Assembly: GCA_965213845.1 (NCBI GenBank)
Contig: CBDCAI010000003.1
Coordinates: 372,001-436,000 of the forward strand
DNA: 64,000 bases
DNA from: JBBROS01 sp965213845
Lineage (GTDB): Bacteria; Pseudomonadota; Alphaproteobacteria; Acetobacterales; Acetobacteraceae
Direction: 5' to 3'
Below, in pieces: positions 16,973-23,728 of the stretch. Numbering within the stretch: position 1 is the first letter of the stretch; each line of letters opens with the position of its first letter. The notes below the pieces were generated by a model. That model made no database searches and was not told the DNA's origin. It saw nothing but the letters and a program-made list of their open reading frames with translations. The translations under genes were made by a program, and so were the position numbers.

Positions 16973-17907
16973 GCGAAGCCCCTCCAGTCCAGTGTCATCT
17001 TCAGGCAGGCCGGATCCTCGAAGGCGGTCCGGTAGGCGTCGGGCGCGGCGTCGGCCGCCGTCCCGTGGGTCAACAGGCCCGACAGGTCCAGCGCGCCGGA
17101 GGCGGTCAGCGCCGCCACGGCGTCCAGGTCGGGCTTCTGCCACTGCGTCGCGACGCGGATCCGCGCCTCCCGCATGAAGGCCGGGGCGAAGGCGAAGCTC
17201 AGCCGCTCGCTGTAGAAGCCGGCCAGCACGATCTCGCCGCCCGGCGCCAGGCGCGCCACCAGCGTGTCCAGCAGCCCGGCATCCCCGCTGACGTCATAGA
17301 CGGCGCGGTAGTCGCGCCGGTCATCGTCCTCGGGCGCCACGACAGCATAGCCCTCGGCGCCGGAGCGGCGGGCCGGGTTGGTCTCCCACACGGTCGGCGC
17401 GGCGCCACCGTGCAGCAACGTCAGGCGAGCCAGAAGCCGGCCCAGGACGCCATGGCCCACGATCAGGTCCGGCAGGGTATGCGGCGCGGCCAGCGCGTGC
17501 TGCGCCGTGGCCGCCAGCGCGAACAGCACCCCGTTCCGCCCGAGTCCCGCATCGATCGGCACCACCCGTGCGCCGGGCGCCACCAGGCGCGAGGCCGCGG
17601 CGCCGAACAGGCATTTCACGTCGCCGAAGCAATGGGCGCCGGGCACGAACACCGTCGTGCCCACGGCCACCCCGGCCGCATCGCCCGCCGCCGACACCAC
17701 GCCCACGCTCTCGTATCCCGGCACCAGCGGGTAGCCCATGCCCGGAAAGCTCGGCATCCGGCCGGAATACAGCAGGCGCTCCGTCCCGGTGCTGATGCCG
17801 CTCCACAGCGTGTCCACCACCACGTCGCCCGCCCCAGGCTCAGCCAGCACCAGCCGCGAAACGGCCAGGTTGTGGGGGGCGTTCAGGACGATGGCACGTG
17901 CGTGCAA
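16969..17907 (-). CDS. bchC: 3-hydroxyethyl bacteriochlorophyllide a dehydrogenase
   Basis: A 312-residue zinc-free medium-chain dehydrogenase-like enzyme oxidising the 3-hydroxyethyl group to the acetyl group of bacteriochlorophyllide a. Recognisable parts are SGISTGTERLLYSGRMP, PLVPGYESVGVV and VPGAHCFGDVKCLFGAAASRLV in the N-terminal domain and IVGHGVLGRLLARL of the cofactor-binding domain. A 95-bp leader before its start holds two TGT-N12-ACA sites, so bchCXYZ-puf can be driven from here as in Rhodobacter. Its stop overlaps bchX. Confidence 0.95.
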   Translation of the reverse strand: MHARAIVLNAPHNLAVSRLVLAEPGAGDVVVDTLWSGISTGTERLLYSGRMPSFPGMGYPLVPGYESVGVVSAAGDAAGVAVGTTVFVPGAHCFGDVKCLFGAAASRLVAPGARVVPIDAGLGRNGVLFALAATAQHALAAPHTLPDLIVGHGVLGRLLARLTLLHGGAAPTVWETNPARRSGAEGYAVVAPEDDDRRDYRAVYDVSGDAGLLDTLVARLAPGGEIVLAGFYSERLSFAFAPAFMREARIRVATQWQKPDLDAVAALTASGALDLSGLLTHGTAADAAPDAYRTAFEDPACLKMTLDWRGFA

Positions 17908-17950
17908 AGTGGCCTCCCGTGGCGACGGCTCATTCCGGCGCTTCTTCCAG

Positions 17951-17966
17951 GTCAGGTTATCCTGAC
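17951..17966. promoter_or_regulatory. Short inverted repeat in the bchC leader
   Basis: GTCAGG-TTAT-CCTGAC is a perfect 6-bp inverted repeat with a 4-bp centre, 10 bp away from the nearest TGT-N12-ACA site and 44 bp before bchC. It could be an operator or a short mRNA hairpin. Confidence 0.4.
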
Positions 17967-17975
17967 GGGAAAGAG

Positions 17976-17993
17976 TGTCAACGATTATTTACA
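17976..17993. promoter_or_regulatory. CrtJ/PpsR-type operator (bchC promoter, site 1)
   Basis: TGTCAACGATTATTTACA matches the TGT-N12-ACA palindrome bound by CrtJ/PpsR, the oxygen- and light-responsive repressor of pigment genes. It is in the AT-richest patch of the crtF-bchC gap, 69 bp upstream of the bchC start, where a promoter is expected. Confidence 0.75.
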
Positions 17994-18000
17994 ATCGAAG

Positions 18001-18018
18001 TGTCAGGCCAACGCGACA
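18001..18018. promoter_or_regulatory. CrtJ/PpsR-type operator (bchC promoter, site 2)
   Basis: TGTCAGGCCAACGCGACA matches TGT-N12-ACA. It overlaps the crtF stop codon and begins 25 bp after the start of site 1, leaving 7 bp between the two palindromes, close to the 8-bp gap known at the Rhodobacter capsulatus bchC promoter. Confidence 0.65.
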
Positions 18019-19133
18019 ATCAGCCCCGTCTGCAGCGGCGTGTTCGTCCGCCGCACCCGGGCCGAGGCGAACCCCGCCGCGCGCAGCATGGCGCACAGCT
18101 GGGCCGGGGTCCGCGCCTGCCCGCTACCCATCGCCAGCAGGTACATGCCGAAGTAGGCGTGCCCGACCGTCTCGGCCCCCCGCACGCCGGCCATCGGCTC
18201 GGCCAGCAGCAGCGTCCCTCTCGGCGGCAAGGCGGCATGCACCGCCCGCAGCAGCGCCATCGCCGCCGCGTCATCGTGGTCGTGCACCACCCGCACGAGG
18301 CTCACGAGGTCCGCCCCGCCCGGCAGCGACTCGCGGAACACGTCCTGGCCGACAACCAGGGCCCGCCCCGCGACGCCGGCCGCCTGGAACCGCGACTCCG
18401 CCCGCAGCGTCACCGCCGGCAGGTCCACCAGGACCAGCGACAGCGCCGGGGCCCGCGCCGCGGCCGCCACCAGGAACCGCCCGTCGCCGCCTGCCACATC
18501 CATCAGCACCCGGTGCCGCCGCACGTCGTAGGCGTCCAGCACCTCGGCCGCGACCAGCGGCTGCGACGCCGCCATCAGCTCGGAATAGGCCGCGACCTGG
18601 TCCGCCCCGAGTCCCCCGGGCTGCTCGGACCGGGCATAGGGCCAGTAGGTGCCCAGCGCCCCCTGCCCCGCGCGCAGCATCGCCACGGGGTCGACCAGGT
18701 CGCGATACACGTCGGCATGGTGGCGGACCATGGCGGCCACGGCCGGGTTGTCCACCATGGCGGCGCCTAACGGGCCCAGCCCATACGCGGCGCCCCGGCG
18801 CTCCAAAAGCTTCAGGGCCGCCGCCGCATCCAGCAGCCGGGTCATCGCAGCAGGCGACAGGTCCAGCTCGGACGCCAGCAGCGCCGCGGGGGCCGGGCCA
18901 CGCGCCAGCCGCGCGAACAGGTCCAGCTGCACGCAGGCCAGCAGAATCTGGGAGTAGACGAAGCCGGCACAGAGGTCGAACAACGCCCGCGCCCGCCGCC
19001 GGGCCACGGGCCGGGTCAGTGGGAATCGCGCCGCCCAGGCTCGGAACGCCGGCCTGCCGACCAGGTTGTCGCGCCACCCGGCAAACGCGCCGGCCAGACC
19101 CCCGGCCAGCGCGCCCGGCTTCGGCAGGATCAG
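18003..19133 (-). CDS. crtF: Demethylspheroidene / hydroxy-carotenoid O-methyltransferase
   Basis: About 376 residues. CrtF methylates the tertiary hydroxyl made by CrtC using SAM. The N-terminal winged-helix dimerisation part has ALFDLCAGFVYSQILLACVQLDLFARL; the SAM motif VLMDVAGGDGRFLVAAA lies near residue 215 and VRVVHDHDDAAAMALLRAVH near 285. There is no ATG, GTG or TTG where the family N-terminus lies. The frame first becomes CrtF-like at CTG-ATC-CTG-CCG-AAG, where CTG overlaps the crtE stop (CTGA) and ATC makes TGATC. I use 19133; a GTG about 75 bp further upstream inside crtE is the only canonical option. Confidence 0.88.
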   Translation of the reverse strand: MILPKPGALAGGLAGAFAGWRDNLVGRPAFRAWAARFPLTRPVARRRARALFDLCAGFVYSQILLACVQLDLFARLARGPAPAALLASELDLSPAAMTRLLDAAAALKLLERRGAAYGLGPLGAAMVDNPAVAAMVRHHADVYRDLVDPVAMLRAGQGALGTYWPYARSEQPGGLGADQVAAYSELMAASQPLVAAEVLDAYDVRRHRVLMDVAGGDGRFLVAAAARAPALSLVLVDLPAVTLRAESRFQAAGVAGRALVVGQDVFRESLPGGADLVSLVRVVHDHDDAAAMALLRAVHAALPPRGTLLLAEPMAGVRGAETVGHAYFGMYLLAMGSGQARTPAQLCAMLRAAGFASARVRRTNTPLQTGLIVALA

Positions 19134-20005
19134 GCCGCGACCGCTGCCTGGTCGAGCCCCTGGGGCAGCAGCCGCAGCGTCTCCGAAAGGATATGGCCGC
19201 TCAACGCCGACCGCCCGGGGCAGTCCGGCACGGAGGCGGCGGCCCCTTCCGCCAGGCGCTGCAACCGTTCGATCGCCCCCGCCAGACCCAATGCATGCAC
19301 CGCGTTCGGGCGATGATGCGCCCGGTCCTGCTGCACCGGCTTGCCCAGCGTCGCCGCATCGCCGGTCGCGTCCAGGATGTCGTCCGCCACCTGGTAGGCC
19401 TCGCCGAGCTGCGCGCCCACGGGGCGCCAGGCCTCCGCCTCCGCACCCGCAGCCGCTGCGCCGGCCACCGTCGCCGCGGCGAACAACGCACCCGTCTTCT
19501 CCCGTTGATACAGCGCCAGGTCCACGCTGTCCTCGCACTCCCAGGCTTGCCCGGCCACGATGCCCAGCGGCACGCCCACGGACCGCCCGACCACCATCAC
19601 CAGCGGCGCCAGCCGCATCGGCCACAGCGCCGCCCCCTGCGCCAGCGTCTGGAACGCCAGCACGATCAGCGCGTCGCCCGCCAGCACCGCCAGCGGCTGG
19701 CCGAAGGCCCGGTGCACGGAAGGCTGCCCGCGCCGCGTCGCCGCGTCGTCGAAACAGGGCAGGTCGTCATGGACGAGGCTCGCGCAATGCAGTAGCTCGA
19801 TGGCCACTGCCGCGGCGTCCGTCACGGCAGGGTCGTCATCGCCACACGCGGCGGCGACGGCCAGGCAGAGGCGCGGACGGATCCGCGCGCCGCGGGGGAA
19901 AACGGCATGGCGCATGGCGGCGGCCAGGCGGGGCGGGCAACCCGTCGCATCGGCGCGCGCTACAGCCGATTGCAATGCCCGCTCGATGCGTACCGTCGGC
20001 TCCAT
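19130..20005 (-). CDS. crtE: Geranylgeranyl diphosphate synthase
   Basis: A 291-residue trans-prenyltransferase making GGPP for carotenoids and for the bacteriochlorophyll phytyl tail. The first aspartate-rich motif is SLVHDDLPCFDDAATRRG (about residue 78), the second DDILDATGD (about 225); RIRPRLCLAVA supplies the arginine/lysine region. Its ATG faces crtD across a 97-bp intergenic region with a perfect CrtJ/PpsR palindrome. Its stop overlaps the proposed crtF start. Confidence 0.92.
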   Translation of the reverse strand: MEPTVRIERALQSAVARADATGCPPRLAAAMRHAVFPRGARIRPRLCLAVAAACGDDDPAVTDAAAVAIELLHCASLVHDDLPCFDDAATRRGQPSVHRAFGQPLAVLAGDALIVLAFQTLAQGAALWPMRLAPLVMVVGRSVGVPLGIVAGQAWECEDSVDLALYQREKTGALFAAATVAGAAAAGAEAEAWRPVGAQLGEAYQVADDILDATGDAATLGKPVQQDRAHHRPNAVHALGLAGAIERLQRLAEGAAASVPDCPGRSALSGHILSETLRLLPQGLDQAAVAA

Positions 20006-20024
20006 CGCTGTCTCCGCTCTAGAG

Positions 20025-20042
20025 TGTCACGTGTTCTTGTCG
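20025..20042. promoter_or_regulatory. Degenerate CrtJ/PpsR-type half-site
   Basis: TGTCACGTGTTCTTGTCG keeps the TGTCA half but not the ACA half. It ends 8 bp before the perfect palindrome at 20051, the same sort of spacing as the paired sites elsewhere in this cluster. Confidence 0.4.
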
Positions 20043-20050
20043 GTTTTGAG

Positions 20051-20068
20051 TGTCAATGAGTCCTGACA
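20051..20068. promoter_or_regulatory. CrtJ/PpsR-type operator between crtE and crtD
   Basis: TGTCAATGAGTCCTGACA is a perfect TGTCA-N8-TGACA palindrome, the best match in the window, placed between the divergent crtE and crtD starts. It should let one repressor dimer or tetramer control both directions. Confidence 0.8.
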
Positions 20069-20102
20069 GTGCCGTCAAGGACATTCTGAGGGAGGCCAGG
20101 AG

Positions 20103-21644
20103 ATCTCGAACAAGGAAGTCGTCGTCATCGGCGCCGGCATGGGCGGTCTGGCGGCCGCCATCGATCTCGCCGTGCAGGGCATGAAGGTCACCGTCGTCGA
20201 GAAAGCCACAGCCCCGGGCGGGAAGATGCGCGAGCTTGTGGTCGCCGGCCACGCCATCGACGCCGGCCCGACCGTGCTGACGATGCGCTGGGCGTTCGAG
20301 GCCCTGTTCGCCCACGCCGGCGAGACGCTCGCCGATCACCTGGTCCTGCGCCCCGCGACCACCCTGGCGCGGCACGCCTGGGGCGGCGGGCAGCACCTCG
20401 ACCTGTTCGCCGACCGCGCCCGCTCGGCCGAGGCGATCGGCGACTTCGCCGGCGCGGCCGCCGCGAAGGGCTACCTGGCCTTCTGCAAGGAGGCGCGCGG
20501 CATCTACGAATCGCTCGAACGGCCGCATATTCGTGCCAGCCGCCCCAGCACCGCAGGCCTGGTGGCCCGGGTCGGCCTGTTCCGCGCCCTGAAGCTGAAA
20601 CCCTACGAGCTGCTCTGGACCGAGCTGCGCAAGCACTTCAAGGACCCGCGCCTGCTGCAGATGTTCGGCCGCTACGCCACCTATTGCGGCACCTCGCCCT
20701 TCCAGGCCCCAGCCACGCTCATGCTGGTGGCGCATGTGGAGCAGGAAGGCGTGTGGCTGGTCGAGGGCGGCATGCAGCGCCTGGCCGAAGCCATGGAGGG
20801 GCTGGCCAAGCGCCGCGGGGTCGAGTTCCGCTACGACACGGCTGTCTCCGAGGTCATGGTCGCCTCGGGCCGGGCCGCGGGCGTGCGCCTGCCGGGCGGG
20901 GACGTGATCCATGCCGACGCGGTAGTGATGAACGGCGAGCCCGGGGCGCTGGGCGCCGGGCTGCTCGGCCGCAACGCCGCCGCCGCGGGGCCACAGCCGC
21001 CCAAGTTCCCGCAGCGCTCGCTGTCGGCCACCACCTGGGCCATGTGGGCCACCACGGGCGGCATGCCCCTGCTGCGCCACACCATCTGCTTCTCCAGCGA
21101 CTACCCGCTGGAGTTCAAGATGATCCAGAACGGACTGCTCCCGACCGAGCCCACGACCTATCTCTGTGCGCAGGACCGCTCCGACGGCGAGGGGCCGACC
21201 CCGACCGGCCCCGAGCGCCTGCTGCTGCTCGTCAACGCACCCGCATCGGGCGACCGGCGCGCCTTCAGCCAAGTGGAGATCGACCAATGCATGCAAGGGG
21301 TGTCCAGCCTGATGCAGCAGTGCGGAGTGCAGATCACGGCGACGGAGCCGCCGGTCCTGACCACGCCCGCGATGTACCACCGCCTCTACCCGGCCTCGGG
21401 GGGGGCGTTGTACGGCGGGGCGGTGCTGATCGGCTCGGCGGGGCTGAAGCGCCCGGACAGCCGCACGAAGCTGGAGCGGCTGTACCTCGCGGGGGGCAGC
21501 ACCCATCCGGGGGCGGGCGTGCCGATGGCGACGCTCTCGGGGCGGCAGGCGGCGGCCAGCGTGATCGCGGACCTGGTGCCGCGCCGCGGTTCGATGTTCC
21601 GGTCCAAACGAACGGTTATGCCTGGTGGTACATCGACGCACTGA
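20103..21644 (+). CDS. crtD: 1-hydroxycarotenoid 3,4-desaturase (methoxyneurosporene dehydrogenase)
   Basis: About 513 residues; an FAD-dependent CrtI-like desaturase that introduces the C3,4 double bond after CrtC. The dinucleotide motif VVVIGAGMGGLAAAIDLA must be complete, so translation has to begin upstream of the first ATG (20139), which lies inside GAGMGG. Reading back, the expected N-terminus begins at ATC 20103 (ISNKEVVVIG), with GGAGG 7 bp before it and an in-frame TGA at 20064; no ATG, GTG or TTG lies between. The C-terminal flavin motif YLAGGSTHPGAGVPMATLSGRQAA is intact. The last 20 residues run past the usual family end and overlap crtC. Confidence 0.9.
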   Translation: MSNKEVVVIGAGMGGLAAAIDLAVQGMKVTVVEKATAPGGKMRELVVAGHAIDAGPTVLTMRWAFEALFAHAGETLADHLVLRPATTLARHAWGGGQHLDLFADRARSAEAIGDFAGAAAAKGYLAFCKEARGIYESLERPHIRASRPSTAGLVARVGLFRALKLKPYELLWTELRKHFKDPRLLQMFGRYATYCGTSPFQAPATLMLVAHVEQEGVWLVEGGMQRLAEAMEGLAKRRGVEFRYDTAVSEVMVASGRAAGVRLPGGDVIHADAVVMNGEPGALGAGLLGRNAAAAGPQPPKFPQRSLSATTWAMWATTGGMPLLRHTICFSSDYPLEFKMIQNGLLPTEPTTYLCAQDRSDGEGPTPTGPERLLLLVNAPASGDRRAFSQVEIDQCMQGVSSLMQQCGVQITATEPPVLTTPAMYHRLYPASGGALYGGAVLIGSAGLKRPDSRTKLERLYLAGGSTHPGAGVPMATLSGRQAAASVIADLVPRRGSMFRSKRTVMPGGTSTH

Positions 21645-22504
21645 GCGACGACGGCGCCCACGGCATCACGATCATCGCCTTCATCGGCAGTGTCTTCTCC
21701 CCCTGGTATGCCTGGGCCCGCCGCCGCGGCCCCGCCGACCCCCTGAACCACGTCTGCCTCAACGTCGCCCTCTATGGCCGCCCCGGCGGATGGAGCATGA
21801 CCGAGCGCGGCCGCGCCGCCCTGCACCGCGACGCCACCACGCTCGCCATCGGCCCCAGCCGCCTCGAATGGGACGGCACGGCGCTCACGGTCACCATCCG
21901 GGAACGCGGCGCCCCCCTGCCCCGCGCCATCGTCGGCACCGTCCGCGTCACCCCCGCCGCCCTGACCGGCGCCCGCTTCACGCTCGACGGCGGCGGGCGC
22001 CACCGCTGGTCGCCCATCGCCCCCATCGCCCGGGTGGAGGTGGCGCTCGATGCGCCGGGCCTGCGCTGGTCCGGCCCCGGCTACCTCGACACCAACGACG
22101 GAGATCGCCCGCTCGAGGCCGATTTCCGCCAGTGGGACTGGTGCCGCGCCCCCTCGCCCGACGGCGCCACCATCCTGTACAACGCCGAACGGCTGGAAGG
22201 CGGCGAGCAGTCCCTCGCCCTCCACATCGACCCGGACGGCGCCGTCACCCCGTTCGACGCGCCGCCCCGCGCCGCACTGCCGCCCACGCTGTGGCGCATC
22301 CCCCGCAACACCCGCGCCGACCCCGGCGCCATGCCCAGCCTCCGCCAGACGCTGACCGACTCGCCGTTCTACGCCCGCAGCGTCATCCAGACCCGGCTGC
22401 GCGGCCATGACGTCACCGCGGTCCACGAAAGCCTCGAGATGGCCCGCTTCACCGCCCCCTGGGTCCAGGCCATGCTGCCGTTCCGTGTCCCCCGGCGGCG
22501 CTGA
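21641..22504 (+). CDS. crtC: Carotenoid 1,2-hydratase (hydroxyneurosporene synthase); start unresolved
   Basis: CrtC adds water across the C1,2 double bond of neurosporene or lycopene. Clear signatures are IIAFIGSVFSPWYAWARRRG, NHVCLNVALYGRPGGWSMTERGR, HRWSPIAPIARVEV, GYLDTNDGDRPLEADFRQWDWCRA and the C-terminal ALHESLDMARF-like VHESLEMARF. There is no ATG, GTG or TTG in frame for over 200 bp before the homologous region. I list it from CTG 21641, which overlaps the crtD stop (CTGA), but recognisable CrtC sequence (RFDVPVQTNGYAWWYIDAL) already begins near 21587, inside crtD in the -1 frame. A frameshift fusion, a rare start or a sequence error are all possible. Confidence 0.85.
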   Translation: MSDDGAHGITIIAFIGSVFSPWYAWARRRGPADPLNHVCLNVALYGRPGGWSMTERGRAALHRDATTLAIGPSRLEWDGTALTVTIRERGAPLPRAIVGTVRVTPAALTGARFTLDGGGRHRWSPIAPIARVEVALDAPGLRWSGPGYLDTNDGDRPLEADFRQWDWCRAPSPDGATILYNAERLEGGEQSLALHIDPDGAVTPFDAPPRAALPPTLWRIPRNTRADPGAMPSLRQTLTDSPFYARSVIQTRLRGHDVTAVHESLEMARFTAPWVQAMLPFRVPRRR

Positions 22505-22525
22505 GGCCCGCTCCGGAGGGGACCG

Positions 22526-22672
22526 TCAGCCCACGTCCGCGGGCGGGCGGGGCCCAGGCTCGGGCGCCCGCTCCGCCCGGGACCGCCGGATGTCGCGCCG
22601 GACCCGGACCAGTTCCCACACCAGCAGCCCGAGGAACCCGACCTCGAGGATGATCCACTCATAGCTGCCCAT
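22526..22672 (-). CDS. Small single-helix membrane protein of unknown function
   Basis: A 48-residue ORF beginning MGSYEWIILEVGFLGLLVWELVRV: one hydrophobic helix (about residues 6-21) ending in a basic stretch RVRRDIRRSRAER, so the C-terminus should face the cytoplasm. It starts behind GGAGGGGGCTCG and sits between crtC and crtB on the crtB strand, 33 bp beyond crtB's stop, so it may be the last gene of a crtI-crtB transcript. I recall similar tiny ORFs starting with MGSYEW next to other genes in alphaproteobacteria but know no function. Confidence 0.6.
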   Translation of the reverse strand: MGSYEWIILEVGFLGLLVWELVRVRRDIRRSRAERAPEPGPRPPADVG

Positions 22673-22705
22673 CGAGCCCCCTCCTGTCCTTGTCCGCACC
22701 CTGAT

Positions 22706-23728
22706 CTACGACGGGGAGCGTGCCTCGGATGCCACACCCTGGCGCTGGTCCAGGTCGGTGAACAGCTCGATCAGCCACACCAGGCGCCCGGATGCCGGGC
22801 GCGGGCCCGGGCTGGCCGCCACGGCCGCAACCAGATGCCGCGCTGCGGGCACGGGGGGCGCCACCACCATGCCGCCGGGCCGCACCGCGGCACCCACCGC
22901 GCCGGCCAGCAGGCCCAGCTTGGCCGGGAACGGCACCACGGCGCGCCGGTCGACGGAGTTGCCGCCCGCCGCCGCGACCCGGTGCCCGATCGCCGCATAC
23001 AGCCGCCGCGCCGCACCGATCCCCGGGCGGCAGTCGCGCGGCAGCGCCGCGATCCCCGCATCGGCCCGCGCATACAGCCGGTCCGCCGTCCGCACCAGCC
23101 GCAGCACCACCGCGCCCAGCGCGGGCGTGAACACCGGCCGGGCGAGCCAGGCTTCGGGGTCGATCCCTGCCTCACGCAGCCACAGCCGGGGCAGGTACAG
23201 CCGGCCTGCCCGTGCATCCTCGCCCACGTCCCGGGCGATGTTGCTCAGCTGCATCGCGATCCCCAGGTCGCACGCCCGCGCCACCACGTCGGGGTCGCGC
23301 ACGCCCATCAGCACCGCCATCATGGCCCCGACCGTGCCCGCCACCCGCGCGGCGTAGTCCTGCAGCGCCGCCAGGTCCTCGTAGCGGCGGCCCGCGGCGT
23401 CCCAGGCGAAGCCCTCCAGAAGCGAATCCAGCAGCACCCTCGGCACGCGGTGCGCGGCGACGACGGCCGACAGGGCGCGGTCCGCAGGATCGTCGCCGGG
23501 GTCGCCTGCATAGATGCCGTCCAGCCGCCGGTGCAGCGCCACCAGGGCCCCGGCCCCGCCGCCCCCATCCACCAGGTCGTCAGCAACCCGGCAGAACGCG
23601 TACAGCGCCGTCGCCGGCCGCATCACCCGCGGCGGCAGCAGCAGCCCGGCCGCGAAGAAGCTGCGCGACCCCCCGCGCAACGTGGCCCGGCACGCCGCCA
23701 GATCGGCCGCCTCCATCGATCTATCCAT
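22706..23728 (-). CDS. crtB: 15-cis-phytoene synthase
   Basis: A 340-residue squalene/phytoene synthase joining two GGPP head-to-head. The aspartate-rich motifs are LYAFCRVADDLVDGGGG (about residue 43) and NIARDVGEDARAGRLYLP (about 163), with RGGSRSFFAAGLLLPP at the N-terminus. The ATG at 23728 overlaps the end of crtI by 8 bp; another ATG four codons on (MEAADLAACR) is equally possible. Confidence 0.95.
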   Translation of the reverse strand: MDRSMEAADLAACRATLRGGSRSFFAAGLLLPPRVMRPATALYAFCRVADDLVDGGGGAGALVALHRRLDGIYAGDPGDDPADRALSAVVAAHRVPRVLLDSLLEGFAWDAAGRRYEDLAALQDYAARVAGTVGAMMAVLMGVRDPDVVARACDLGIAMQLSNIARDVGEDARAGRLYLPRLWLREAGIDPEAWLARPVFTPALGAVVLRLVRTADRLYARADAGIAALPRDCRPGIGAARRLYAAIGHRVAAAGGNSVDRRAVVPFPAKLGLLAGAVGAAVRPGGMVVAPPVPAARHLVAAVAASPGPRPASGRLVWLIELFTDLDQRQGVASEARSPS

